Position numbers and translations under genes: made by a program. A DNA stretch of 59,124 nt from Myxococcales bacterium. GTDB lineage: Bacteria; Myxococcota_A; UBA9160; SZUA-336. Location: positions 1 through 59,124 of the forward strand of contig JABSQV010000011.1 in NCBI GenBank assembly GCA_013215565.1. The letters run 5' to 3'. This document shows positions 33,791-41,940 of this stretch, piece after piece (within the stretch, counting starts at the first letter, position 1; each line of letters opens with the position of its first letter). The notes beneath the pieces are model-generated. The model had not been told where the DNA came from, did no database searches, and saw only the letters and a program-made list of their open reading frames with translations.

Positions 33791-35215
33791 TCACGCGTGC
33801 GCGTCGATGTACGCGAGCGCTGCGTCGATGCGTACCAGGCTCCGGGCGCTTCCCAGAACGCACAGCGTCTCGAAGATTCCGGGACTCGCGGCACTGCCCG
33901 TGACCGCGACACGTACGGGCTGCGCGAGCTTGCCGAGCGGCAGTTCGCGGCGCGCGAGCACCTCGTGGATCGCGGCCTCCAGCCCCGCGTCGGTCCAGTT
34001 CGAAAGCTCCGCCAGCGTCGAGCGCAGGTCCGCGAGCACCTCGCGCGCTGCGGGCTTCAGGTGTTTGCGCGCCGCCTTGGGCTCGAACTCGACCGGGTCG
34101 TGCAGGTAGAAGCGCGCACGCTGCGCCATTTCTTCAAAAGTCCGGCTGCGCTCCCGCAACAACTCGAGCAGTCGCACCAGCGCGGCGTCGAACTCGACCG
34201 GCCCTCCGGCTTCGCGCTCCAGGAACGGGCGCGCGTAGCGCCGGAGCGTTTCCGCGGGCAGGCTCTTGATGTACTGCTGGCTCAGCCACAGGAGTTTGTC
34301 CTCGTCGATGCCGGCGGGACTCCGGCCGACGCCCTCGAGCGTGAAGCGCCGGACCAGTTCGCGGGCGTCGAAGACCTCGAGATCGCCGGATCCCCAGCCG
34401 AGCCGTGCGAGGAAGTTGAGCACGGCTTCGGGCGGGAACCCGCGTTCCCGGTAGCTCTGCACCGAGACCGAGGCCTGGCGCTTCGAGAGCTTGCGGCCGC
34501 TGGCGTCGACGAGCAGCGGCACGTGCGCGAACCGGGGGGGCTCCAGCTCGAGCGCCTGGTACAGCAGAAGCTGTCGCGAAGTGCTGGTCATGTGCTCGCG
34601 GCCGCGGATCACGTGGCTGATCCCCATCTCGTGATCGTCGACCACGACCGCCAGGTGATAGACCGGCGTCCCGTCGGTTCGCGCCAGCACGAAGTCGTCG
34701 AGTTCGGCGAGTTCCTGACCGCTCGGACCCGCGATCAGGTCGATCCAGCGCGCCTGGCCGTCTTCGGGGATGCGGAGCCTCACGCACCAGGGGCGCGGCT
34801 CGTCGGCGCCGATGGAACGGTTGCGGCAGCTCCGATCGTAGGCCGGGTTTCGCCCTTCGGCGCGGGCTCGCTCGCGCATCGCCTCCACCTCTTCGGGCGT
34901 GCAGATGCAGCGGTAGGCGTGTCCGGCGGCCAGCAGCTTCTCGACGGCCGCGCGGTAGTGCTCCAGACGCTCGCTCTGGCGCGGGATCGGGTCGGGCCCG
35001 GGCGCCGGGTCGAAGCCCAGGCCCAGCCAGTCCAGCGCCTCGAGCATCGCCGCTTCGGAGGCGCGGCTCGAGCGCGCGCGGTCGGTATCCTCGAAGCGCA
35101 GCACGAACTGCCCTTCGTGGTGGCGGGCGAAGGCCCAGTTGAAGAGCGCGGTGCGCGCGCCCCCGATGTGGAGGTCTCCGGTCGGGCTCGGCGGAAAGCG
35201 GGTGACGATGCCCAT
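33791..35215 (-). CDS. gltX: Glutamyl-tRNA synthetase
   Basis: 474 aa class I synthetase. HIGH motif appears as P-S-P-T-G-D-L-H-I-G-G-A-R-T near residue 10; KMSKS as G-R-K-L-S-K-R near residue 245; the C-terminal helical anticodon-binding domain is complete. A zinc-like C-x-C site (YRCICTPEEVEAM) is present near residue 100. ATG at 35215 is chosen over GTG at 35224 because the TAGAGT -10 box overlaps the latter. Whether it also charges tRNA-Gln (encoded next to it) is undetermined; no glutaminyl-tRNA synthetase is in the window. It diverges from the yceD operon. Confidence 0.96.
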   Translation of the reverse strand: MGIVTRFPPSPTGDLHIGGARTALFNWAFARHHEGQFVLRFEDTDRARSSRASEAAMLEALDWLGLGFDPAPGPDPIPRQSERLEHYRAAVEKLLAAGHAYRCICTPEEVEAMRERARAEGRNPAYDRSCRNRSIGADEPRPWCVRLRIPEDGQARWIDLIAGPSGQELAELDDFVLARTDGTPVYHLAVVVDDHEMGISHVIRGREHMTSTSRQLLLYQALELEPPRFAHVPLLVDASGRKLSKRQASVSVQSYRERGFPPEAVLNFLARLGWGSGDLEVFDARELVRRFTLEGVGRSPAGIDEDKLLWLSQQYIKSLPAETLRRYARPFLEREAGGPVEFDAALVRLLELLRERSRTFEEMAQRARFYLHDPVEFEPKAARKHLKPAAREVLADLRSTLAELSNWTDAGLEAAIHEVLARRELPLGKLAQPVRVAVTGSAASPGIFETLCVLGSARSLVRIDAALAYIDAHA

Positions 35216-35222
35216 CGCCCAC

Positions 35223-35251
35223 ACTCTAGTTTGCGCCCTTCAGGCTGCCAG
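35223..35251 (-). promoter_or_regulatory. Leaderless-type promoter of gltX
   Basis: Minus strand: CTGGCA (35251-35246), 17-nt spacer, TAGAGT (35228-35223), which ends 7 nt before the ATG at 35215. No Shine-Dalgarno precedes this ATG. Confidence 0.5.
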
Positions 35252-35252
35252 C

Positions 35253-35281
35253 TTGACATCGAATCAGGCCCGGTCTATTGA
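35253..35281 (+). promoter_or_regulatory. Promoter of the yceD-rpmF-fab operon
   Basis: TTGACA (35253-35258, perfect), 17-nt spacer, TATTGA (35276-35281). It diverges back-to-back from the gltX promoter. The start would be near 35288, about 65 nt before yceD. Confidence 0.6.
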
Positions 35282-35352
35282 CAGTTCGCGCGCCCGGCAG
35301 GCTCGTGAGCGGCTCCGCTCCAGCGGGCGCAGGGTGCTGCGGGTTGGATCTG

Positions 35353-35946
35353 ATGGGTGCCCTCTCGATCTGCCTCGAAAACCTGACGGAAACGCCCAGG
35401 CGCTTTCTGCTTGTAGGGGATCACGACTGGTGGAGCCGTTGCCGCAAGATTCTGAAAGAGCCCGAGTCGGTGATCGAGGATCCGTTTCGGCTCGCGATCG
35501 AGGGGCACCGGATCGGGGCGAGGCTGCTCTTTCGGGGATCGATCGCGGGCAGCGCGACCCTCACCTGCGGGCGTTGCCTCGAACCCTATGTGCAGGCGTT
35601 CGACGAGCCCCTGCAGCTGCTGCTCGAGCCCGCACCCGCAGGCGAGCGCCTGCCGGAAGGCGGGCTGGAGCTCGACCCGGAGGATGCGGCGCTCGGGCGT
35701 TACCAGGGAGACGAGATCGATCTGGACGCGCCGGTGCTCGAGTTGCTCGCGCTCGCGTGGCCCGTGCAGCCGCTATGTTCAGAGACGTGCCGGGGGCTCT
35801 GCTCCGGGTGCGGGACGAACCTCAACCAGCGCTCGTGCGAGTGCGAAGCAGGGACGGCCAGGAGGCCGTTCTCGGGGCTTCGTGAGCTGATCGAGCGATC
35901 CCGCTCCGGTCGGGACGAGGCCGGGGAACGAAGGCGAAGGCGATGA
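35353..35946 (+). CDS. yceD: DUF177/YceD family protein
   Basis: 197 aa. YceD proteins are needed for normal 23S rRNA accumulation or large-subunit assembly in several bacteria and are almost always encoded before rpmF, as here. The family cysteines are visible: C-G-R-C-L-E-P near residue 73, and C-R-G-L-C-S-G-C-G-T-N-L-N near 150, which probably bind zinc or a metal. The start is not certain; ATG 35353 is used, but an open frame reaches 35278. The tail is basic (RDEAGERRRRR). The stop overlaps rpmF (ATGA). Confidence 0.88.
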   Translation: MGALSICLENLTETPRRFLLVGDHDWWSRCRKILKEPESVIEDPFRLAIEGHRIGARLLFRGSIAGSATLTCGRCLEPYVQAFDEPLQLLLEPAPAGERLPEGGLELDPEDAALGRYQGDEIDLDAPVLELLALAWPVQPLCSETCRGLCSGCGTNLNQRSCECEAGTARRPFSGLRELIERSRSGRDEAGERRRRR

Positions 35947-36134
35947 ACGAACCCAAGAAGCGCAAGTCAAAGGCCCGCAGTCGGATGGGGCGCTCGCACC
36001 ATGCGCTGAAGCCGGCCAACTGCTCTGCCTGTCCCCAGTGCGGGGCGGGCCGGGTCTCTCACCGCGCCTGCCCGGAGTGCGGGCACTACCGCGGCCGGCA
36101 GGTCTTCGAAGTCGCCAAGGAGTCGGAGGTCTAG
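35943..36134 (+). CDS. rpmF: 50S ribosomal protein L32
   Basis: 63 aa, with the L32 N-terminus (PKKRKSKARSRMGRSHH) and a zinc-binding form C-S-A-C-P-Q-C ... C-P-E-C (four Cys), the Zn-plus type rather than the Zn-independent paralogue. Start ATG overlaps the yceD stop by 4 nt. No plsX or fabH follows; fabD begins 36 bp after the stop. Confidence 0.97.
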   Translation: MNEPKKRKSKARSRMGRSHHALKPANCSACPQCGAGRVSHRACPECGHYRGRQVFEVAKESEV

Positions 36135-36170
36135 GCCGGCCGGGATGCCCCGGCCCCGCCCACGCAAGCC

Positions 36171-37106
36171 ATGCTCGCGATCGTGTTCCCGGGACAGGGT
36201 TCGCAGACGCTCGGAATGGCCTGCGACTTCGCGGAGCGCTTCCCGGAGTCGCGGGCAGCGCTCGAGGAGGCGGACGAGGCCTTCGGCGGTCCGCTTCGCG
36301 AGTGGATCGAGCACGGCCCCGAGGAGCGACTGCGCCGCACCGAGGTCACGCAACCGGCGATCCTGGCGGCCTCGATCGCGGTGTATCGGGCGATCGCGCC
36401 GCGGCTCCCCGGCCCCGCGGCGTTCCTGGCCGGGCACAGTCTCGGCGAGTACACGGCCCAGGTCGCGGGCGGTGGCCTGGAACTGGCCGAAGCCGTGCGG
36501 CTGGTCCGCCGCCGGGGCGCGCTGATGCAGGAAGCCGTGCCCGAAGGCGAGGGGGCGATGGCGGCCGTGCTCGGACTTTCGGCGGACGAGGTGGCCGGCA
36601 TCTGCGATGCGACCGAGGGGGTGGTGTCGCCCGCCAACCTGAACGCGCCGGCTCAGACCGTGATCGCGGGAGCCCGGGGCGCGGTCGAGGCCGCGGCCTC
36701 CGCGCTGCGCGAGGCCGGCGCCAGACGCGTGGTTCCGCTCGACGTGTCGGCGCCCTTTCACTGCGAGCTGATGGCTTCCGCGCAGGAGAAGCTGGCGCCC
36801 GAGCTTGCCGCCGCGGGATTTCGCGACCTCGCGGTGCCGGTGGTTTCGAACGTGACGGCCGAGCCCTACCGGGCCGCGGCCGAGGCGCGCGAGCTCCTGC
36901 GACGCCAGGTCTGTGCGCCCGTGCGCTGGGTCGGGTGTGTCGAGCGGCTGGTGCGCGAAGGCGTCCGCGTGCAGCTCGAGCTGGGTCCGGGAAGGGCGCT
37001 GACCGGACTCGCGTCCAGGATCGACCGCGGCCTTGCGCGCGCGCGGGTCTCGACCGTGGCCGAGGCCGACGCGGCGTTGCGGCAGGTCGAGGAGGCCCTG
37101 GCTTGA
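36171..37106 (+). CDS. fabD: Malonyl-CoA:ACP transacylase
   Basis: 311 aa. Loads malonyl groups onto ACP for fatty-acid synthesis. GQGSQ motif near residue 10, catalytic serine in A-G-H-S-L-G-E-Y near residue 90, the malonyl-binding Arg in R-R-G-A-L-M and the catalytic His in S-A-P-F-H near residue 198 are all present. The frame and length are standard. It starts at ATG 36171 without a clear ribosome-binding site and overlaps fabG by 4 nt (TTGA). Confidence 0.96.
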   Translation: MLAIVFPGQGSQTLGMACDFAERFPESRAALEEADEAFGGPLREWIEHGPEERLRRTEVTQPAILAASIAVYRAIAPRLPGPAAFLAGHSLGEYTAQVAGGGLELAEAVRLVRRRGALMQEAVPEGEGAMAAVLGLSADEVAGICDATEGVVSPANLNAPAQTVIAGARGAVEAAASALREAGARRVVPLDVSAPFHCELMASAQEKLAPELAAAGFRDLAVPVVSNVTAEPYRAAAEARELLRRQVCAPVRWVGCVERLVREGVRVQLELGPGRALTGLASRIDRGLARARVSTVAEADAALRQVEEALA

Positions 37107-37852
37107 GTCTCGATTCGTTCGCAGACCGCGTGGCCCTCGTCACGGGGGGCTCCCGCGGAATCGGCCGCGGGATCGCGCTCGAGCTGGCGCGCTCGGGGGC
37201 GGCGGTCGTGTTCAGCTACCGCACCAGCCCGGAGGGCGCGGAGCAGACGCGGAAGGAGATCGAGCAGAGCGGCGGCCAGGCCACCGCGCTCGAGTGCGAC
37301 GTGGCCGACCTCGAGGCCGTGCAGGGCCTCGTCGCCTCGGTCCAGGAGCGGCACGGAAGGCTCGACATCGTCGTGAACAATGCCGGGATCACGCGCGACC
37401 AGCTGATCGCGCGAATGAAGCCCGAGGACTTCGACGATGTGATCGCCACGAACCTGCGCGGCACCTGGAACCTCTGCCGCACCGCGCTGCGACCGATGCT
37501 GCGCGCTCGCTGGGGACGGCTCATCAATCTCTCTTCGGTGATCGCGAGCATGGGCAATCCGGGCCAGAGCAACTATGCCGCGAGCAAGGGCGGCATCGAG
37601 GCGCTGACCCGATCGCTCGCCCAGGAGGTCGGGAGCCGCGGCATCACCGTGAATGCGGTCGCTCCGGGCTTCATCGAGACCGAGATGACCCGGGGCCTCT
37701 CGGACGAGGTGCGGGCCGGCTTGCTGGACCGGATTGCGCTCGGGCGTCTTGGGTCTGTCGAGGAGGTCGCCCGAACGGTACGTTTCCTGGCCTCGGAGGA
37801 CGCCGCCTACATTTCCGGCCAGGTGATTCACGTGAACGGCGGCATGGCGTAG
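37103..37852 (+). CDS. fabG: 3-oxoacyl-ACP reductase
   Basis: 249 aa short-chain dehydrogenase; NADPH-dependent reduction of 3-oxoacyl-ACP. N-terminal T-G-G-S-R-G-I-G cofactor motif, N-N-A-G, the catalytic Ser in L-S-S-V, Y-A-A-S-K-G (Tyr-Lys) and C-terminal G-Q-V-I-H-V-N-G-G-M. TTG start at 37103 overlaps the fabD stop and has GGAGG about 7 nt upstream; the frame is open far upstream inside fabD and that part is not coding. Confidence 0.95.
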   Translation: MSLDSFADRVALVTGGSRGIGRGIALELARSGAAVVFSYRTSPEGAEQTRKEIEQSGGQATALECDVADLEAVQGLVASVQERHGRLDIVVNNAGITRDQLIARMKPEDFDDVIATNLRGTWNLCRTALRPMLRARWGRLINLSSVIASMGNPGQSNYAASKGGIEALTRSLAQEVGSRGITVNAVAPGFIETEMTRGLSDEVRAGLLDRIALGRLGSVEEVARTVRFLASEDAAYISGQVIHVNGGMA

Positions 37853-37894
37853 ACGGCTTCTCGCCTGAGAGCGCGAGTGGCTGGGGAGAACAGC

Positions 37895-38134
37895 ATGGCA
37901 GTCGAGGACAAGATTCGGGATATGATCGTCGAGCAGCTCGGGGTAACGGCCGAAGAAGTCGTGGTGGAAGCTTCCTTCATCGACGATCTCGGTGCGGATT
38001 CGCTCGACATCGTAGAGTTGGTGATGGCGATCGAGGAGGAGTTCAGCCTCGAGATTCCGGACGAGGAGGCGGAGCGGATCCAGACGATCCAGGACGCGAT
38101 CTCCTACGTCGAGGAGCGCACCAGCAAGGAGTGA
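37895..38134 (+). CDS. acpP: Acyl carrier protein
   Basis: 79 aa acidic carrier protein; phosphopantetheine is attached to the Ser of G-A-D-S-L-D (near residue 38). Helices [11 protein letters not shown] and [12 protein letters not shown] are canonical. ATG 37895 has GGGGAG upstream; a GTG at 37877 would add only six residues and is not used. It sits 42 bp after fabG and 7 bp before fabF. Confidence 0.97.
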   Translation: MAVEDKIRDMIVEQLGVTAEEVVVEASFIDDLGADSLDIVELVMAIEEEFSLEIPDEEAERIQTIQDAISYVEERTSKE

Positions 38135-38141
38135 GGCTCGG

Positions 38142-39422
38142 GTGTCACCGCGTTTGACCAGCCGTTCGATCGAACTCCGGCGCGTCGTCGTCACGGGCCT
38201 GGGGAGCGTGACGCCGCTGGGGAACGACGTGGCGACGAGCTGGGAGGGCGTGCTCTCCGGCACCTCGGGCGTGGGCTTGATCCAGTCCTACGACACCGAG
38301 CACTTCCCGGTCAAGATCGCGGCCGAGCTCAAGCACTTCGACCCGAGCGGCGTGGTCGACAAGAAGGACATCCGCCGCCTGGATCCGGTGCTGCTCTACG
38401 CGCTGGTCGCCGCTCAGCAGGCGGTGGACGATTCCGGTCTCAAGCTCTCCGAAGAACTCCTGCCGCGCATGGGGGTGTTGGTCGGATCCGGGATCGGGGG
38501 ACTCCGGACGATCGAGCAGAACCACACCATCCTGCTCGAGCGCGGACCCCGCCGGGTGTCGCCCTTCCTGATTCCCCACCTGATCACGAACATGGCGGCC
38601 GGACTGATCTCGATTCGCTTCGGGGCCCGGGGACCGAACTCGTGTGTGGTGACGGCCTGTGCGACCGGGAGCCACTGCCTGGGGGAGGCCTTCCGGCTGA
38701 TCCAGCGGGGCGATGCCGAGGTCATGATTGCGGGAGGGGTCGAGGCTCCGATCCAGCCGCTCGGGATGGCCGGGTTTGCAGCGCTGCGCGCGCTTTCTAC
38801 GCGGAACGAGGAGCCCGAGCGCGCCAGCCGCCCCTTCGATGCGGGACGGGACGGATTCGTGGTGGGAGAGGGCGCCGGGATCCTGGTGCTCGAGAGCCTG
38901 GAGGCTGCGCTCGCGCGCGGCGCCCGGATTCACGCCGAGATCGTGGGCTACGGCATGTCGAGCGACGCCCACCACATGACGGCCCCTCCCACGGACGGCC
39001 AGGGCGCGCAGGACAGCATGCTGCGCGCGCTCTCGGATGCGGGACTCGACGCGGCCGACATCGATTACATCAACGCGCACGGGACCAGCACGCCATTCAA
39101 CGACCGAACCGAGACCTTCGCGATCCGGCAGGTGTTCGGCGAGCACGCCGAGCGACTCGCCGTATCCTCGTCGAAGTCGATGATCGGGCACGCCCTCGGT
39201 GCGGCCGGCGGAATCGAGGCGATCTTTACAGTGCTGGCGTTGCGCGAGGGCATTTTGCCCCCGACGATCAATTACGAGGACCCCGACCCGGAGTGTGACC
39301 TGGACTACGTGCCGAACACGGCTCGCCGGGCAGCGATTCGGACGGCCCTCTCGAATTCGTTCGGGTTCGGCGGGACCAACACCACCTTGGCGCTGGCGCG
39401 CTGGGACCCGGAGCAGGACTGA
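38142..39422 (+). CDS. fabF: 3-oxoacyl-ACP synthase II
   Basis: 426 aa condensing enzyme that elongates acyl-ACP with malonyl-ACP. Catalytic Cys in V-V-T-A-C-A-T-G near residue 170, His in N-A-H-G-T-S-T near 315, His in I-G-H-A-L-G-A-A-G near 350 and the C-terminal N-S-F-G-F-G-G-T-N. The first 12 residues (from GTG 38142) are extra to the usual V-V-V-T-G-L-G start, so the true start may be slightly later. Complete. Confidence 0.95.
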   Translation: MSPRLTSRSIELRRVVVTGLGSVTPLGNDVATSWEGVLSGTSGVGLIQSYDTEHFPVKIAAELKHFDPSGVVDKKDIRRLDPVLLYALVAAQQAVDDSGLKLSEELLPRMGVLVGSGIGGLRTIEQNHTILLERGPRRVSPFLIPHLITNMAAGLISIRFGARGPNSCVVTACATGSHCLGEAFRLIQRGDAEVMIAGGVEAPIQPLGMAGFAALRALSTRNEEPERASRPFDAGRDGFVVGEGAGILVLESLEAALARGARIHAEIVGYGMSSDAHHMTAPPTDGQGAQDSMLRALSDAGLDAADIDYINAHGTSTPFNDRTETFAIRQVFGEHAERLAVSSSKSMIGHALGAAGGIEAIFTVLALREGILPPTINYEDPDPECDLDYVPNTARRAAIRTALSNSFGFGGTNTTLALARWDPEQD

Positions 39423-39446
39423 GCGGATCGTCCGCAGGAGTTCGGC

Positions 39447-39914
39447 GTGCACTGCCCACGTTGTGATCACTCGGATACGAAGGTGATCGATGCGCGCAAC
39501 CAGCGCGATGCACCCGTCAAACGCCGCCGCCGGGAGTGCTCCGAATGTGGCCGCCGTTTTACCACCTACGAACGGATCGAGGACCTGCTTCCGATGGTGG
39601 TCAAGCGCGATGGACGCCGCGAGATCTTCGATCGACGCAAGGTCATTGCCGGAATCCGGAAGGCGTGCCAGAAGCGACCGGTGAGCGCGAACATGATCGA
39701 GGAAGCCACGCAGCGGGTCGAGCGCGTCCTGCTCGACCTCGGCGAGCGAGAGGTTCCGTGCGTGCGCATCGGAGCAGAGGTGCGCGCGGAGTTGCGCGCG
39801 ATCGATTCGGTGGCCTGGATCCGCTTCAGTTCGGTGTACCTGGACTTTCGTACCATCGAGGAATTTCGCGCGGCGCTCGACGAACTCGATGCCGAACGCG
39901 GTGACGAAGGCTGA
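39447..39914 (+). CDS. nrdR: Transcriptional repressor NrdR
   Basis: 155 aa. Senses ATP/dATP and represses ribonucleotide-reductase genes. N-terminal zinc ribbon C-P-R-C and C-S-E-C-G-R-R-F-T-T-Y-E-R, followed by an ATP-cone (VVKRDGRREIFDRRKV). GTG start 39447 has AGGAG 8 nt upstream. It overlaps ribD by 26 nt. No nrd gene is in the window. Confidence 0.97.
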   Translation: MHCPRCDHSDTKVIDARNQRDAPVKRRRRECSECGRRFTTYERIEDLLPMVVKRDGRREIFDRRKVIAGIRKACQKRPVSANMIEEATQRVERVLLDLGEREVPCVRIGAEVRAELRAIDSVAWIRFSSVYLDFRTIEEFRAALDELDAERGDEG

Positions 39915-41013
39915 ACCGGTTTCCGCAGACGCCCGCTGGATGCGCGAGGCGTTGGCCCTGGCTCGTCGGGGCCGCGGACGCACGGCACCGAACCCGATGG
40001 TCGGCGCGGTGCTGGTTCGCGCGGGCCGCCGGCTCGCCGGGGCCTATCACGCGCGCGTGGGCGGCGCGCACGCCGAGGCGCGCGCGATCGCGCGCGCGGG
40101 CAGCGCGGCGCGCGGGGCGACGCTCTACGTCACCCTGGAACCCTGCGCGCACGTCGGCCGTACGCCACCCTGCATCGATGCGGTGCTCGCGGCCGGGCTG
40201 AGCCGGGTCGTCGTCGGAATGCGGGATCCGGATCCCCGCACGCGTGGGACATCGCTGCGCAGGCTGCGCCGGGCGGGGGTTTCGCTTCGGGTCGGGGTCG
40301 AGCAGAAGGCCTGCCGATCGCTGAACGCGGGCTACCTCTCTCGACTGGAACGCGGCCGGCCGTTCACGACGCTGAAGCTTGCGGCGAGTCTCGATGGGCG
40401 CATCGCGACCTCGCGCGGCGAGTCTCGCTGGATCACGGGTCCGGAGTCGCGCGCCTTCGTTCACCGCCTGCGGCGGGAAACCGACGCGGTGGCGGTCGGG
40501 TCCGCGACTGCGCTCGCCGACGACCCTCGGCTCTCGGCTCGGAGTCGGGGCCGTGTGGTGCACCGGCCGATCCGGATCGTGATCGATTCCGGGCTCACGC
40601 TTCCGGTCCGGGCGAAGCTGTTGCGCGAGCCGGGCCCGGTCTGGATCCTGACCGCCCGGAACGCCGCGAAGCAAGCGCGGGAGCGGCTCGAGCGGTTGGG
40701 TGCCCGGATCGTCCCGGTCCGGCGCCGCGCGGGCCACCTCGACCTCGGCGCTGCCTGGCGCAAGCTCGGAGCCCTCGGCGTGAACGACCTGCTCGTCGAA
40801 GGGGGCGGCGGCCTCGCCGCGGCGCTGCTGCGCGCAGGGCTGGTCGACCGCCTGCACCTGTTCCTGGCTCCGAGCCTGATCGGCGGAGACGGCCGCGCGG
40901 TGCTGGCATCGCTCGGGGTCGGGCGCCTGCGCGATGCGCGCGCGCTGCGAGACCTGCGCGTGCGCCGTCTGGGCTGCGACCTTTTGCTCTCGGCGGAGCT
41001 CGGGAGCAGATGA
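39889..41013 (+). CDS. ribD: Bifunctional riboflavin deaminase/reductase
   Basis: 374 aa. Deaminates and reduces the pyrimidine intermediate of riboflavin synthesis. Deaminase zinc site: G-G-A-H-A-E-A and L-E-P-C-A-H-V-G-R-T-P-P-C; the reductase domain starts near residue 150 (TLKLAASLDGRIATSRGES) and contains V-E-G-G-G. Start ATG 39889 lies inside the nrdR end; alternatives further in are possible. Normally ribE and ribBA sit between ribD and ribH; here ribH follows directly. Confidence 0.95.
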   Translation: MPNAVTKAEPVSADARWMREALALARRGRGRTAPNPMVGAVLVRAGRRLAGAYHARVGGAHAEARAIARAGSAARGATLYVTLEPCAHVGRTPPCIDAVLAAGLSRVVVGMRDPDPRTRGTSLRRLRRAGVSLRVGVEQKACRSLNAGYLSRLERGRPFTTLKLAASLDGRIATSRGESRWITGPESRAFVHRLRRETDAVAVGSATALADDPRLSARSRGRVVHRPIRIVIDSGLTLPVRAKLLREPGPVWILTARNAAKQARERLERLGARIVPVRRRAGHLDLGAAWRKLGALGVNDLLVEGGGGLAAALLRAGLVDRLHLFLAPSLIGGDGRAVLASLGVGRLRDARALRDLRVRRLGCDLLLSAELGSR

Positions 41014-41019
41014 TAGAGT
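41014..41019 (+). promoter_or_regulatory. TANNNT -10 box 6 nt before ribH (leaderless type)
   Basis: TAGAGT ends 6 nt before the ribH ATG; there is no Shine-Dalgarno. It overlaps the region just after the ribD stop. Confidence 0.4.
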
Positions 41020-41025
41020 CGCCAA

Positions 41026-41502
41026 ATGCGGACCTTCGAGTCGAACCTCTCCGCCGGACAGCTTCGGGTCGCGGTTGTCGCGGCCCGCTTCAATCAAGAA
41101 GTCGCACGGAAGCTCGTCGATGGCTGCCTCGAGCGGCTCTCGAAACTCGGCTGTGCCGAGGTCGATCTGCTCTGGGTACCGGGTGCGTTCGAGCTCCCGC
41201 TCGCGGCGCGCGCGGCGCTCGAGACCGGTCGCTACGATGCGGCCGTCGTGCTCGGGGCCGTGATTCGCGGTGAGACTTCCCACTTCGACTACGTCTGTCG
41301 CGCGGCGACCGACGGTGTGATCGAGCTTCAGGCCGCGCTCGGACTTCCGGTTGCGTTCGGGGTGCTCACGACCGACACGCTCGATCAGGCGCTCGCGCGT
41401 GCGGCGGCGCCCGGTTCCTCCGGCCTCAACAAGGGCGTAGAGGCGGCCGAGGTTGCCGTTGAAATGGCGAATCTGCTGGCCGCGCTGCGCGGCCGAGACT
41501 GA
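41026..41502 (+). CDS. ribH: 6,7-dimethyl-8-ribityllumazine synthase
   Basis: 158 aa, the penultimate enzyme of riboflavin synthesis. R-V-A-V-V-A-A-R-F-N, V-P-G-A-F-E-L-P near residue 55, V-L-G-A-V-I-R-G-E-T-S-H-F-D-Y with the catalytic His, and G-V-L-T-T-D-T near 115 are all present. Length is normal. It follows ribD by 12 bp and precedes nusB by 3 bp. Confidence 0.97.
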   Translation: MRTFESNLSAGQLRVAVVAARFNQEVARKLVDGCLERLSKLGCAEVDLLWVPGAFELPLAARAALETGRYDAAVVLGAVIRGETSHFDYVCRAATDGVIELQAALGLPVAFGVLTTDTLDQALARAAAPGSSGLNKGVEAAEVAVEMANLLAALRGRD

Positions 41503-41505
41503 GCC

Positions 41506-41940
41506 GTGAGCTCGGGACCTCGCCGGCAGGCGCGGGAGGCGGCGCTTCAGGTGCTCTACTCCCTGGATAGCGCACACAGGTTGACCCCGGAGTTGGCCGA
41601 GCAGGCGCTTGCGAGGATCCGCGACGCATTTACGCTGCCACTTCGGGCGCGTGAACGCACCATGCAGCTGACGACAGGCGTGACCCGGAACCTGAAGCAA
41701 ATCGACGAGCGGGTGGCCACGGCGAGCACGCACTGGAAGCTGCACCGGCTCGCCCGCGTGGATCGCAACGTGATTCGGATTGCGACGTACGAACTGCTCT
41801 TCGAACCCGAGACCCCGCACGAGGTGATCATCGACGAGGCGGTTGCGATCGCGCGTCGCTTCGGCGGCGAGGAGTCCCAGGCGTTCGTGAACGGGGTTCT
41901 CGACCTGATCGCGCGCGATCGGGCGGGCCACGTGGAGTGA
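41506..41940 (+). CDS. nusB: Transcription antitermination factor NusB
   Basis: 144 aa all-helical protein that with NusE (S10) binds boxA in rRNA operons. R-R-Q-A-R-E-A-A-L-Q-V-L-Y near the start, and R-V-D-R-N-V-I-R-I-A-T-Y-E-L and V-I-I-D-E-A-V-A-I-A-R-R-F in the C-terminal half. GTG start. The TGA is shared with the next gene's GTG (GTGA). Confidence 0.96.
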   Translation: MSSGPRRQAREAALQVLYSLDSAHRLTPELAEQALARIRDAFTLPLRARERTMQLTTGVTRNLKQIDERVATASTHWKLHRLARVDRNVIRIATYELLFEPETPHEVIIDEAVAIARRFGGEESQAFVNGVLDLIARDRAGHVE

